A DNA stretch of 64,000 nucleotides from Enterococcus phoeniculicola ATCC BAA-412 (GCF_000407505.1 NZ_ASWE01000003.1:620001-684000), one strand, 5' to 3'. Counted from the stretch's first letter, positions 1 to 8,850 are shown. Notes: generated by a model not told the origin, from the letters alone. Translations and numbers: made by a program.

Positions 1-1
1 T

Positions 2-895
2 CTGCTGCTATCACTTATTATTTTACTCTTTGCAATCGTCGTTTTTATTGGTCTCGTGGTTCCGAGCATCTTTGAATCGCTAAATGTATTATTTGCTTCT
101 TTACCTAGCTTTTTCAATGATGTTCAGCAATACCTAATCAATGTGTTTCAAAATAATCCTGAGATTAAACAAACGATTGCTGCGCTGGAGATTGATTGGA
201 AAGCACTTTTACAAAATACCCTCTCATTTTTAGGTGGAGGAGTAGCAAACTTTGTTGATGTTGCAATTACGGTCATTAGTGCAGTATTAGGAAGCTTGTT
301 CAATTTTCTGTTAATCTTGGTGTTTGCTATCTATATTTTACTAGATAAAGAACGATTTATACGGGCGTATGAACGGATTGGCAATCTCTACATTCCTAAG
401 CCAAGAAAACGGAGAGTCGATAAAGTATTGAAAATTATTCATCAAACATTCAGCTCTTTTATTGGCGGACAATGTTTGGAAGCAGTTATTTTAGGAACGC
501 TTTGTGCTATAGGAATGCTAATTCTTAGAATGCCTTACGCAGTGATGGTTGGGACATTAGTTGGCGTCATAAATATTGTTCCCATTGTAGGTGCGTATGT
601 AGGTGGGGCAATCGGGATGTTTATGGTGTTTACCGTTAATCCTGTCTTATCCATTGGATTTTTAGTCTACTTGATTATTTTACAGCAGTTTGAAAGTAAC
701 ATTATTTATCCAAGAGTTGTAGGAAATTCAGTTGGCTTACCTGGTATTTTTGTGTTAGCCTCTGTTATGGTTTTTGGGACATTGGCAGGTATTCCGGGAA
801 TGTTTTTGGGCATTCCAACCACAGCCTGTGTCTATAAGCTAGCTAAAATTTACATTTCAGAGAAGGAACAGAAAAAAGCGCTGAAAATTTCATAA
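2..895 (+). CDS. AI-2E family transporter (PF01594), 5' end outside window
   Basis: The reading frame is open to the left window edge, so the true start lies upstream and only the C-terminal 297 or so residues are present. They carry the features of the AI-2E/PerM-like family: a large extracytoplasmic stretch, then closely spaced membrane helices with the glycine-rich segments VGVINIVPIVGAYVGG and GIPGMFLGIPTTA that typify the C-terminal half. Members are polytopic inner-membrane proteins; some export autoinducer-2 or act as Na+/H+ antiporters, but the substrate of this one cannot be told from sequence. A strong hairpin terminator follows about 55 bases after the stop, so it is the last gene of its unit. 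Confidence 0.85.
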   Translation: MLLSLIILLFAIVVFIGLVVPSIFESLNVLFASLPSFFNDVQQYLINVFQNNPEIKQTIAALEIDWKALLQNTLSFLGGGVANFVDVAITVISAVLGSLFNFLLILVFAIYILLDKERFIRAYERIGNLYIPKPRKRRVDKVLKIIHQTFSSFIGGQCLEAVILGTLCAIGMLILRMPYAVMVGTLVGVINIVPIVGAYVGGAIGMFMVFTVNPVLSIGFLVYLIILQQFESNIIYPRVVGNSVGLPGIFVLASVMVFGTLAGIPGMFLGIPTTACVYKLAKIYISEKEQKKALKIS

Positions 896-950
896 TCACT
901 TCTTTTAAGTAGAATAGAAATGATAAGAAAAGAATCAATTATAGAAGTGA

Positions 951-990
951 AAAGACCAAAAATCATATTTACGATTTTTGGTCTTTTTTT
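951..990. terminator. Intrinsic terminator
   Basis: A 14-bp perfect stem (951-964 with 973-986) around an 8-base loop ends in a run of seven T. It closes the AI-2E-family gene on the plus strand. The A-rich 5' side could also end transcription of the convergent DJ-1 gene. Confidence 0.85.
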
Positions 991-1099
991 GCTAATGAAT
1001 GATACGACGAGACTAAATAGCAATATTGATACAAGCAATAGGATGTTTTCATAGTCGCAGAAAATAAGTTGTAGGAGGATATTTACTGAATACGTTTAT

Positions 1100-1738
1100 T
1101 TAAATCGCATCATTAGTAGGGAGAGTTTGCATAAGCTCAAAGAAATAGGTAGCTTCTCCAGTGCGAAAATAATTATACCAAGCGTCCAAAGTATCGGAAC
1201 TAAATACATCCAACTGCTCAATAATGTGCTTAGTCCATAACAAAGAAGCAGTGGAATTAGCAGTAATAAGTTGATTAGATGAGACAGAGGGCTGGTCTGC
1301 ATAAAACGCTTTTCCTTTGTATTGCTGACTAACCATCTCAAGAAAGCCTGATCCGTTACTCGTATGATAGCGATGATCTAAAAGCCCTTGCTCAGCGAGG
1401 GCTGCAGTAGCCCCACAGATAGCACCCACAGTCGCTCCAACTGAAAGAAATTCTTTTGCTTTTTTTAGAATCCCATCATGTTTTGGATCACTCCAAGTAT
1501 CAGCGCCGGGTAACAGAATGGTATTTTCATTACTGACAACAATCTCGTTTGTTAGTAAGTCTGGAATAATTGTCATTCCGCCCATTGTATGAATAGGCTC
1601 TGTTGAGTGACTGACAGTTTTTATCGACAAGCTACTTGCTCCTTTTTTAAAGAAACGCTTCGAGTGTAGCTCTGAGGTAAGATGCCCTATCTCCCAGTCA
1701 GCTAGAGTATCAAGCACGTAAATATAAATTGTTTTCAT
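1100..1738 (-). CDS. DJ-1/PfpI family protein
   Basis: A 212-residue protein of the DJ-1/PfpI superfamily (class I glutamine amidotransferase-like fold). The nucleophile elbow is visible as AICGATAAL, with the Cys on the sharp turn after a beta strand, and PGADTW lies earlier. The family includes proteases, chaperones, glyoxalases and stress proteins, so the reaction cannot be assigned. I chose the ATG at 1738 because GGAGGAGAT lies just upstream; a longer frame to 1807 would overlap the promoter region and lacks a ribosome site. It is divergent from a WYL-domain regulator across 110 bases. That pairing is common for YdeA-like genes and suggests the regulator controls it. Confidence 0.85.
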   Translation of the reverse strand: MKTIYIYVLDTLADWEIGHLTSELHSKRFFKKGASSLSIKTVSHSTEPIHTMGGMTIIPDLLTNEIVVSNENTILLPGADTWSDPKHDGILKKAKEFLSVGATVGAICGATAALAEQGLLDHRYHTSNGSGFLEMVSQQYKGKAFYADQPSVSSNQLITANSTASLLWTKHIIEQLDVFSSDTLDAWYNYFRTGEATYFFELMQTLPTNDAI

Positions 1739-1792
1739 AATATCTCCTCCATATAATTGTAATAAACGAATGAATCTACTATGATTATACCT

Positions 1793-1819
1793 ACTGATAG
1801 TTGACAACTGTATGTCAGT
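1793..1819. promoter_or_regulatory. Dyad and promoter elements between divergent genes
   Basis: A perfect inner palindrome AGTTGACAACT (1799-1809) is flanked by outer arms ACTGA (1793-1797) and TCAGT (1815-1819). The TTGACA inside it could be the -35 of the rightward regulator gene, and ATTATA at 1784-1789 is a -10 (TATAAT) for the leftward DJ-1 gene. A dyad overlapping both promoters is a natural operator for the WYL regulator. That assignment is inference. Confidence 0.4.
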
Positions 1820-1848
1820 AATTAAATAGTTTAAAAGGTGATTATTAA

Positions 1849-2781
1849 ATGAAGCTTAGTAGATTAGTGAGTATTATTGTGATTTTGCTTGATAAAGAAC
1901 GCGTAAGCGCACAACACTTAGCAACAACGTTTGAAGTTTCAACTCGCACTATCTACCGTGATATAGAGACTATTAATATGGCGGGGATTCCAGTTGTTTC
2001 AACTTCTGGAGTAAGCGGTGGTTTTGAAATCATGAAAAATTATAAACTTGATAAAAATGTGTTTTCCATTAATGATATTACTGCAATCTTAACCGGACTA
2101 TCTAGTCTCTCGAATATGGTAAGCCAAGATGAGCTGACAAATGCTACCATTAAAATGAAAAGCTTGATTCCGCAAGATAAACTAGACGAAATTCAGTTTA
2201 AAACGGAACAAATACATATTGACTTAAGTCAGTGGACAGGATATAGAAATTTGCAGCCATACTTAGAAACGATTAAACTCGCTTTATCAGAAAGTAAGCT
2301 GATTTCATTTGTCTACATTGATCGTCACGGAAATAAGACGAGCCGAAAGGTTGAGCCTTATCAAATTATTCTTAAAGGAAATCACTGGTATGTTCAAAGC
2401 TATTGTCTAAAAAGAAAAGAATTTCGTTTGTTTAAATTATCTAGAATATCAGAGATAAAGCTTGAGAAAACGGGGTTTACTCCACGTAGCTATCAAAAAC
2501 CAATGTTAGAATTCTCTGATATTTTAGAAACGCTGCAAATAAATATTAAGCTGCGTGTGCACAAATCTGTTATGGACAGGATACTTGATTTTTGTATGTA
2601 TGAACAATGTTTACCAGAGGGGGACGAACACTTCATTGTGGCGCTTCCTTTTGTAGAAAATGATTACTACTACAATTTTCTTTTAAGTTTTGGAGATAAA
2701 TGTGAATGTTTAGAACCTGTACATGTTCGGGAAAAAATTCAACAAAAGCTAGCTAATTTGGTTGACCTGTATAAAAATTAA
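1849..2781 (+). CDS. WYL-domain transcriptional regulator (HTH_11-WYL)
   Basis: A 310-residue YafY-type regulator. The N-terminal winged helix (about residues 1-60) contains SAQHLATTFEVSTRTIYRDI, the HTH_11 recognition region. The WYL domain follows at about 140-220, with ISFVYIDRHG and HWYVQSYCLKRKEFRLFKLSRI, and a WCX-like C-terminal extension follows. WYL domains bind small ligands or nucleic acids and control divergent genes. The start has AAAGGTG seven bases upstream. Its probable target is the divergent DJ-1/PfpI gene. Confidence 0.88.
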   Translation: MKLSRLVSIIVILLDKERVSAQHLATTFEVSTRTIYRDIETINMAGIPVVSTSGVSGGFEIMKNYKLDKNVFSINDITAILTGLSSLSNMVSQDELTNATIKMKSLIPQDKLDEIQFKTEQIHIDLSQWTGYRNLQPYLETIKLALSESKLISFVYIDRHGNKTSRKVEPYQIILKGNHWYVQSYCLKRKEFRLFKLSRISEIKLEKTGFTPRSYQKPMLEFSDILETLQINIKLRVHKSVMDRILDFCMYEQCLPEGDEHFIVALPFVENDYYYNFLLSFGDKCECLEPVHVREKIQQKLANLVDLYKN

Positions 2782-3068
2782 GTGAGTACTTATAAAGACG
2801 CCACCCATTCATTTCTTTAGGTTATTAAATGAATAGACGATAGAGAAAGGATTGGCATATTCACTCTTAACTGGAATTTAGTTCAATAAAATAATCGTCG
2901 TTTATTCTGTTAATTTTTTTAGGGAATGACGCAAGGACTTAAAGAGAGAAAAATGTGAGGGAGGCTGTTTTTTAATTGGTTGGCTTCCCTTTGAAAGTGT
3001 AGACGAGAATACCCCCATATTTTTCTGTCACATAATCGATTAACAGGAACTAAGTACGCATCTAACTA

Positions 3069-3116
3069 TAAAAAAGGAGGATCTCATCGTTTTCAGATGT
3101 ATCCTCCTTTTTTTTA
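3069..3116. terminator. Bidirectional terminator
   Basis: AAAAAGGAGGAT and its complement pair around a 20-base loop, with T runs on both strands. It ends the leftward small membrane-protein gene, whose stop codon lies in the 3' arm, and could end rightward transcription from the WYL regulator. Between 2782 and 3068 I see only a short 8-bp inverted repeat (2807-2814/2827-2834) without a T run. Confidence 0.8.
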
Positions 3117-3479
3117 ATTCGCTTCTTGATAAAAGAAGGAACAAATAGTATGTAAAACAATGCTCAATAATAGCATAGCTGGAATCCAAGCAAAAATCAT
3201 GGTAAACATTGCTGGAAATAATAAACCAATCACCAGACAGCCCCCGCCGATATTCATGATTGAAGATAAGCCGATTTTTACTGCTTGATTGGTAGTGAAC
3301 TCTTTCCAAATAATAGGATAGCCAACCGAAAAAATGAACCCAATAATGATGGAGCAAGTAATTGATAAAAGTAATAATCGGAGAATCTCATTTCCTCCAT
3401 TAGCTAGTACTAAAATTCCTGTCAACCACCCGAATGTTCCTAGAACTGCTTTTGCTAAACTCACTTGATATTTTTTCAT
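3114..3479 (-). CDS. Small membrane protein of unknown function
   Basis: A 121-residue protein with about four hydrophobic segments (roughly residues 8-28, 34-54, 70-95 and 97-118) and few charged residues, so it is an integral membrane protein. I do not recognise a family. The ATG at 3479 is preferred because GGAGGAAAATACA precedes it; the upstream in-frame ATG at 3494 overlaps that ribosome site. It stands alone, with its own terminator. A short dyad CTTAC-AAC-GTAAG (about 3510-3522) lies in its promoter region and may be a regulator site. Confidence 0.6.
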   Translation of the reverse strand: MKKYQVSLAKAVLGTFGWLTGILVLANGGNEILRLLLLSITCSIIIGFIFSVGYPIIWKEFTTNQAVKIGLSSIMNIGGGCLVIGLLFPAMFTMIFAWIPAMLLLSIVLHTICSFFYQEAN

Positions 3480-3900
3480 TGTATTTTCCTCCAATAGTTT
3501 TTATTTCTTGCTTACAACGTAAGAATATCAAGGAAGTTTACACAGTTAAATAAATTTTCGGTTTGTTGCTAAATATGCTCACTTTGTTGCAAATTTTACG
3601 TTTGTTGAAATTTGTAAGTCCATTTGGAATAGGTTGTTTTATAGAAGAGATGGAAAAGCTGTCTATTTTTTTATGATAGTAGAGATAGAGTAAAAATTAG
3701 TTAGGTAAATAAACCTAGAATGATGCAAAGAGGTGCTTTACGAGGATGAATTGGTAAAAATTAAAAAATAAATTCTAGGTGTGAAGGATTCTTTAGATAG
3801 AATCACTCATTTTTCTGAATGGAAGGAAAGAGGAAGAAACAGCGAAATGAAAGGTTAGACAAGAATGGTCAAACAATATGGGGAAAAGATAGATATTTGT

Positions 3901-3953
3901 TTGACATATGAATGTTCAATCATATATAATAAACGTATGAAAGATGAATCATA
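3901..3953 (+). promoter_or_regulatory. Promoter with two tandem ATATGA-N8-TCATAT operators
   Basis: TTGACA (3901-3906) and TATAAT (3925-3930) are 18 bases apart. The inverted repeat ATATGA-N8-TCATAT (3906-3925) fills the spacer and a second, TATGA-N8-TCATA (3936-3953), lies just after the -10. Dyads of this form resemble operators of ArsR/SmtB metal sensors. No sensor gene lies nearby. The rest of the 500-base gap holds only a 9-bp inverted repeat ACCTAGAAT/ATTCTAGGT (3713-3721/3772-3780) with a 50-base loop. Confidence 0.6.
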
Positions 3954-3984
3954 TGTATGCTGATGCATGAATGGAGGGGTCAAA

Positions 3985-5925
3985 ATGGATACATCAAAAT
4001 CAACACATCAACATGAAGCACATGTACACGAACAAGGTCATAATCATTCGCACGAACATGATCATGGAAATTTACCAGTTATCTTATATGCAGTGGGAGT
4101 TATTTCCTACCTAGTTGCTTTGCTCTTAATAAAGAATCCACTTTTAGAAAATAGTTTCTATGTGTTAGCAATTGCTACGGCAGGCTATCATGTGATTGTT
4201 GAAGGAATTACTGAAACGATTACAGATACGAGAGAAAAAAGAAAATTTATGCCAAATGTTCACATTTTGATGACATTAGCTGCTGCAGGAGCTGCAGCAA
4301 TTGGTGATTTTGATGAAGGAGCATTGCTGATTTTGATCTTTGCAGGCGCGCATTTTCTTGAAGAGTATGCTGAAGGTAAAAGTAAGCGTGAAATTACCAA
4401 GTTGTTAAAATTAAATCCAACAGAAGCACGACTCATTCAGCCAGATGGTGAAACCAAATTGGTGGATGTTTCTACCTTGCGTATTGGAGATGAATTAAAA
4501 GTATTGCCTGGAGATCAGGTTCCTACTGATGGGGTTATTTTATCTGGAGGTACGGCTATTGATGAATCTTCTATTACCGGAGAAAGCATGCCAAAAGAAA
4601 AACAAGCTTCTGATGAAGTGTTTGGAAGTACCATGAACGGCACAGGCACATTTACGATGAAAGTAACGAAGGATAGTAAAGATACAGTCTTCGCAAAGAT
4701 TGTTGAAATGGTTAGTCAAACACAGTCTAATATGTCAAAGACCGCAACAAAAATTAAACAGTTGGAACCAACCTATGTTACCGTCGTTTTACTAATCGTA
4801 CCGTTATTTATACTTGCAGCTCCTTTTGTTTTTGGCTGGAGTTGGGATACGAGTATTTATCGTGGAATGGTGTTATTAATTTCAGCTTCACCGTGTGCGC
4901 TCGCAGCAAGTGCAGTTCCTGCAACCTTATCGGGAATCTCTAATTTAGCCAAACGCGGCGTGTTGTTTAAGGGAGGAAGCTACCTTTCTAATTTAGCTAC
5001 CATTAAAGCCGTTGCGTTCGATAAAACAGGTACATTGACAGAAGGAAAACCCTCTGTTACGGATACTTATTTTGTCAATGAAGAGAAAAAAGAACAATGG
5101 ATTGAGCTAATTGTTAATATGGAAAAAGAGTCAAATCACCCGTTGGCAAATGCGATTTTAGAAACATTTTCTCAAACAACTGACTTACAATTATCTGTAA
5201 CAAATGAAATAGGAAAAGGCTTAGTGACTACTTATCAAGGAAACCACTATCAACTAGGAAAAGTAGAAGACACTAGTCAGTTATCAACCGAAATCCAAGA
5301 AAGAAATACAAGATGGATGACAGAAGGAAAGACAGTAGTGTATCTCATTGAAAATGATACGACTGTAGGAATGATTGCCATGATGGACGTTCCTAACAAA
5401 GCAGCCGAAGGAGTCATTCACTATTTACGTAGTCAAGGAATTGAAACCACGATGATTACAGGGGATGCGAAGGTCACTGGGGAAGCGGTAGCTAAAAAAC
5501 TTCAGATTGACCATGTACAAGCAAATGTTCTGCCTGAAAATAAATCCTTCATTATTAAAGAGCTGCAAAAAAATACGGGGACTACGGTCATGCTGGGTGA
5601 TGGAATTAATGATGCTCCAGCATTAGTACAAGCAGATATTGGTTTTGCAATGGGAGATGGGACAGATATAGCTATTGACGTAGCAGATGCAGTAATCATG
5701 AATAATGACTTAACAAAATTTAGTTATGCGCACCGTGTATCTAAAAAATTAAATACAGTCGTGTGGCAAAATATCTTCTTCTCAATGTTTATTGTAGCGC
5801 TATTAGTTGTTTTAAATATTTTAGGGAAGATGGATATTGGGATTGGTGTGTTGGCACATGAAGGAAGTACATTATTAGTTATTCTAAATGGACTGCGACT
5901 ACTTGTTCCGTTAAAAAATCAATAG
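3985..5925 (+). CDS. P1B-4-type heavy-metal-transporting ATPase
   Basis: A 646-residue P-type ATPase that exports a transition metal from the cytosol. The first 27 or so residues are rich in His (HQHEAHVHEQGHNHSHEHDH) and probably bind metal. The phosphorylation site DKTGT is at about 346, the actuator motif is SSITGES, and the hinge is MLGDGINDAPAL. The membrane metal site has SPC (302-304) rather than CPC, and HEGST near 625 in the last helix. SPC with HEG(S/G)T is the signature of the P1B-4 group (PfeT/FrvA/CtpD), which exports Fe(II), Co(II) or Zn(II). The ATG at 3985 follows GGAGGGG; an ATG at 3967 lies upstream of that site. The exact metal is not determined. Confidence 0.92.
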   Translation: MDTSKSTHQHEAHVHEQGHNHSHEHDHGNLPVILYAVGVISYLVALLLIKNPLLENSFYVLAIATAGYHVIVEGITETITDTREKRKFMPNVHILMTLAAAGAAAIGDFDEGALLILIFAGAHFLEEYAEGKSKREITKLLKLNPTEARLIQPDGETKLVDVSTLRIGDELKVLPGDQVPTDGVILSGGTAIDESSITGESMPKEKQASDEVFGSTMNGTGTFTMKVTKDSKDTVFAKIVEMVSQTQSNMSKTATKIKQLEPTYVTVVLLIVPLFILAAPFVFGWSWDTSIYRGMVLLISASPCALAASAVPATLSGISNLAKRGVLFKGGSYLSNLATIKAVAFDKTGTLTEGKPSVTDTYFVNEEKKEQWIELIVNMEKESNHPLANAILETFSQTTDLQLSVTNEIGKGLVTTYQGNHYQLGKVEDTSQLSTEIQERNTRWMTEGKTVVYLIENDTTVGMIAMMDVPNKAAEGVIHYLRSQGIETTMITGDAKVTGEAVAKKLQIDHVQANVLPENKSFIIKELQKNTGTTVMLGDGINDAPALVQADIGFAMGDGTDIAIDVADAVIMNNDLTKFSYAHRVSKKLNTVVWQNIFFSMFIVALLVVLNILGKMDIGIGVLAHEGSTLLVILNGLRLLVPLKNQ

Positions 5926-5940
5926 AGACAGCTTTTAGAG

Positions 5941-5973
5941 AAATAGATCATCGATGTGATGGTCTATTTTTTT
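5941..5973 (+). terminator. Intrinsic terminator of the metal ATPase gene
   Basis: An 11-bp stem (5942-5952 with 5958-5968, one G-T pair) and a 5-base loop are followed by a T run, 16 bases after the stop codon. Confidence 0.85.
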
Positions 5974-6074
5974 GATAAATTGAGTATGACCAGTACGCTC
6001 TTTGTTTCGTTTTCAACTTTTCGTAAGATTTGAAGAACACAGGATGTGCTAGGGAGAGAAGTGCTCTGTTTCTG

Positions 6075-6145
6075 TAGGTTGTTAAGATTATACGAGGGTG
6101 GCTATAGCTTAGATAGCTATTTAGTAATCCCCATAAAATATTTTT
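6075..6145 (+). repeat. Dispersed repeat, tail module copy
   Basis: The sequence GTTAAGATTATACGAG followed by a hairpin with ATAGCT/AGCTAT (6104-6109/6115-6120) inside a GGG/CCC outer stem matches the tail module found at eight or more other places in the window. It is followed by a weak T run. I see no gene in the rest of 5974-6348. Confidence 0.6.
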
Positions 6146-6348
6146 AGTGGCTAAGCTCAGGAAAAAAATCCAAATTGTGCTTTGTAAAAAACAACAAGCG
6201 TATATGCCACTCTGATGAATAAGAAAGTTAAGTAAATCACATTTTTTGTTGAAGGAAAAGAATCCACTTTGTGTAGAAAAAACTGCTCTATTGTAGGGAA
6301 ACAATGGGAAAAGTCTGTGAAGTTTTTCTGTTAGTTATTGAGAAGTTA

Positions 6349-6377
6349 TTGCATATATGTGAAGAATCGGGTATAGT
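6349..6377 (+). promoter_or_regulatory. Promoter of rlmN
   Basis: TTGCAT (6349-6354) and TATAGT (6372-6377) are separated by 17 bases, about 40 bases upstream of the rlmN start. Confidence 0.6.
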
Positions 6378-6415
6378 ATGTAGCGAATCTTTCGTGAAGA
6401 AATGGGGTAAAAATT

Positions 6416-7489
6416 GTGGAGAAACAATCCATTTACGGGTTAACTAGTGAAGAGTTGGTTGCGTGGTTTCTAGAGAATGGGGAAAAGAAATTTAGAGCAA
6501 CCCAAGTCTGGGAATGGCTGTATGAAAAACGAGTTGCAGCTTTTTCTGACATGACCAATTTATCAAAAGACCTAATCAATAAATTAGAAGAAAATTTTGT
6601 CATTAATCCATTGAAACAAATGGTTGTCCAAGAGGCAAAAGATGGTACGGTAAAATATTTATTTGAATTACCAGATAAAAATATGATTGAAACAGTGCTT
6701 ATGCGTCAGGAGTATGGTCTGTCTGTTTGTGTTACGACGCAAGTGGGCTGTAATATTGGTTGTACATTTTGTGCAAGCGGACTGCTGAAAAAACAACGGG
6801 ATTTAACAGCTGGTGAAATCGTGGCGCAGATTATGTTAGTGCAGCACTACTTTGATGAACGTGGCTTAGATGAACGAGTTTCCCATGTCGTTGTGATGGG
6901 AATTGGTGAGCCATTTGATAACTATAATAATGTGATGAACTTCCTTCGTATCATTAATGATGCAAAAGGTCTGGCAATCGGTGCCCGTCACATCACCGTG
7001 TCAACTAGTGGACTTGCAAACAAGATTAAAGAGTTTGCTGAAAATGGTCTACAAGTCAATCTTGCTATTTCTCTACATGCCCCAAATAATGAGGTACGGA
7101 CGTCAATTATGCGTATTAACCGTAGCTTCCCAATTGAAAAATTAATGGAGGCAGTTGACGAGTATATAGAGAAAACCAATCGACGAATTACGTTTGAATA
7201 TATTATGTTAAATGGGGTAAATGACCGTCCAGAGCATGCTAAACAACTTGCAGAGCTATTAAAAAATAAGAAAAAACTCTCTTATGTCAATCTAATTCCT
7301 TATAATGCCGTAAGTGAACACGATCAATATTCTCGTAGCGATAAGGCAGATGTTTTGAAGTTTTATGATATTTTGAAAAAGAACGGTGTAAACTGTGTGA
7401 TTCGTAAAGAGCACGGGACAGATATTGATGCTGCTTGCGGGCAATTACGAAGCAAACAAATGAAGAAACAAAAAGAAACAGTTAAATAA
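6416..7489 (+). CDS. rlmN: Dual-specificity RNA methyltransferase RlmN
   Basis: A 357-residue radical-SAM enzyme that makes 2-methyladenosine at A2503 of 23S rRNA and A37 of some tRNAs. The cluster-binding motif CNIGCTFC places the three cysteines at 112, 116 and 119. [10 protein letters not shown], the SAM-binding region, follows, and a Cys near the C-terminus (ACGQLRS) is the family's methyl-carrying residue. The start is GTG, with GGGG nine bases upstream. A large dispersed repeat begins four bases after the stop. Confidence 0.95.
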   Translation: MEKQSIYGLTSEELVAWFLENGEKKFRATQVWEWLYEKRVAAFSDMTNLSKDLINKLEENFVINPLKQMVVQEAKDGTVKYLFELPDKNMIETVLMRQEYGLSVCVTTQVGCNIGCTFCASGLLKKQRDLTAGEIVAQIMLVQHYFDERGLDERVSHVVVMGIGEPFDNYNNVMNFLRIINDAKGLAIGARHITVSTSGLANKIKEFAENGLQVNLAISLHAPNNEVRTSIMRINRSFPIEKLMEAVDEYIEKTNRRITFEYIMLNGVNDRPEHAKQLAELLKNKKKLSYVNLIPYNAVSEHDQYSRSDKADVLKFYDILKKNGVNCVIRKEHGTDIDAACGQLRSKQMKKQKETVK

Positions 7490-7493
7490 AATT

Positions 7494-7873
7494 GAGGTCG
7501 TAACAGTAGTGTCTAGCTCCGAGAACAGACACTGTGCATCATCGAAAAGTGAAGCTACGTGGATTTGCGAAGCCTTCAACTCAAGCATGTCCCATGCGTA
7601 GAAGTTGTTGAGAGCTAAACGCAGTGGGAATGAGTTCTTCCCCACGCCACACGTAGTGTAGATGAGTTGCTTCTCCCGACTCTTATCAAGAGTTTACGAG
7701 GGTGAAGGTGGGACATAACTAATTAAGTTATTCCACACCTTTGTAAAATCTTAATAAACGACGGGAACAGAAGCAACTCCTTCGAAAATAAGCTGAAATT
7801 CCCAAAGATTTGAGGAACAATCTTCGTGAATTCCTTCTTATTTCTCGGAGCTGAACACTTCTGTCCCGACCTC
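7494..7873. repeat. Composite hairpin repeat R1
   Basis: A 380-base element whose first 32 bases are an inverted copy of its last 32 (27 matches). Between them are a short ACTGTGCATCATCG block (module B), a hairpin built on CTTCAACTC and GTTGTTGAG (module D), the tail module with ATAACT/AGTTAT, and the core (7762-7873), which folds into one long imperfect hairpin. Bases 7704-7873 match 21715-21884 at 168 of 170 positions. It lies directly after rlmN. No reading frame in it looks coding. Confidence 0.85.
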
Positions 7874-8010
7874 CCCTCAGTTTTTTGTTTTCTAGTTGAA
7901 TTCAACGATTAACGAGCATTGGCGTAAATAATGAGTAGATAGTAAATATTTCGCTTTTTTTCAAGAGACTGGTAAAATGAATCAATGGATTGATGAGCGG
8001 AGGGACAACT

Positions 8011-8574
8011 ATGATAATCACAGAATTTGATCGCGAAAGCATCGCATTAAAAAATCAATTAACTGATTTACTGGCTTTAACTTGGCCTAAGGATTATGGA
8101 GAAACAGCTTCAGAGAAAGTTGAAGAATTACTTACCGATAATCGGATTGCCGTAGCTGCTTTGGAGGATGACCAGTTGATTGGATTTGTAGGGGCGATTC
8201 CCCAGTATGCAATGACGGGGTGGGAGATGCATCCCTTGGTTGTTTCTTCAACACAAAGAGGAAATCGAATCGGTGCGCGTCTTGTTCAATATCTGGAAAA
8301 AGAAGTTGCTTCAAAGGGTGGACTTACGATTTATTTAGGTACAGATGATGAAACCAATCAAACAACTCTTAGTGAGGATGATTTATTTGAGAATCCCTTT
8401 GAAAAGATTCGACAAATTAAAAATAAGGAAAATCATCCCTTTGAATTTTATGAAAAACAAGGCTATCAAATTGTTGGTGTTTTACCGGATGTTAATGGCT
8501 GGAATAAACCGGATATTTTAATGGCAAAGAGGGTTGGGAAAAAAGTTTCCGAATCTAATACAAAACAGGGATAA
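8011..8574 (+). CDS. AAC(6')-Ii-like aminoglycoside 6'-N-acetyltransferase
   Basis: A 187-residue GNAT-fold protein. It resembles the chromosomal enterococcal AAC(6')-Ii family over its whole length: the N-terminus MIITEFDRES, LTWPKDYG, the stretch GFVGAIPQY with a following GWEMHPLVV, the acetyl-CoA loop QRGNRIGARLV, IYLGTDDE, and HPFEFYEKQGY near the end. Family members acetylate tobramycin, kanamycin and related drugs in the cytosol and give low-level intrinsic resistance. The resemblance is recalled, not searched. The ATG at 8011 follows GGAGGG by six bases; an ATG at 7993 overlaps that site. The gene stands alone. Confidence 0.85.
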   Translation: MIITEFDRESIALKNQLTDLLALTWPKDYGETASEKVEELLTDNRIAVAALEDDQLIGFVGAIPQYAMTGWEMHPLVVSSTQRGNRIGARLVQYLEKEVASKGGLTIYLGTDDETNQTTLSEDDLFENPFEKIRQIKNKENHPFEFYEKQGYQIVGVLPDVNGWNKPDILMAKRVGKKVSESNTKQG

Positions 8575-8810
8575 AAGAAACAGCTGATTTCTATAAGATT
8601 GGTATACGAGTAAAAATAATTTTTAAATGCGTCATTTTTTTAGCGTAAAGACAGAAGTCATCAAATAAAAGAGAATGGTCAGCTAGTTGATGAATATCAG
8701 CTGTAAATAGAACTAGAGTAGCTCAAAAATCACCTAGAGAAGAAAAAATAGAATCGTTTTTTTCTAAGAAATTTTGAAGAGGAAATACTCACTAATTCTG
8801 ACAAAAAAAG

Positions 8811-8850
8811 AAACAAGGAGGGCGCAATTGCCTAGTCCTTGTTTTTTTTG
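8811..8850. terminator. Bidirectional terminator
   Basis: ACAAGGA (8813-8819) pairs with TCCTTGT (8836-8842), with an inner GGC/GCC pair and T runs on both strands. It separates the convergent acetyltransferase and Nudix genes. I see nothing else in 8575-8810. Confidence 0.8.

Noticed and set aside
5948-6304. A 118-codon minus-strand frame between the metal ATPase and rlmN.
   Set aside because: It has no family resemblance, crosses the repeat tail module and ends in a terminator. The composition is that of a spacer.
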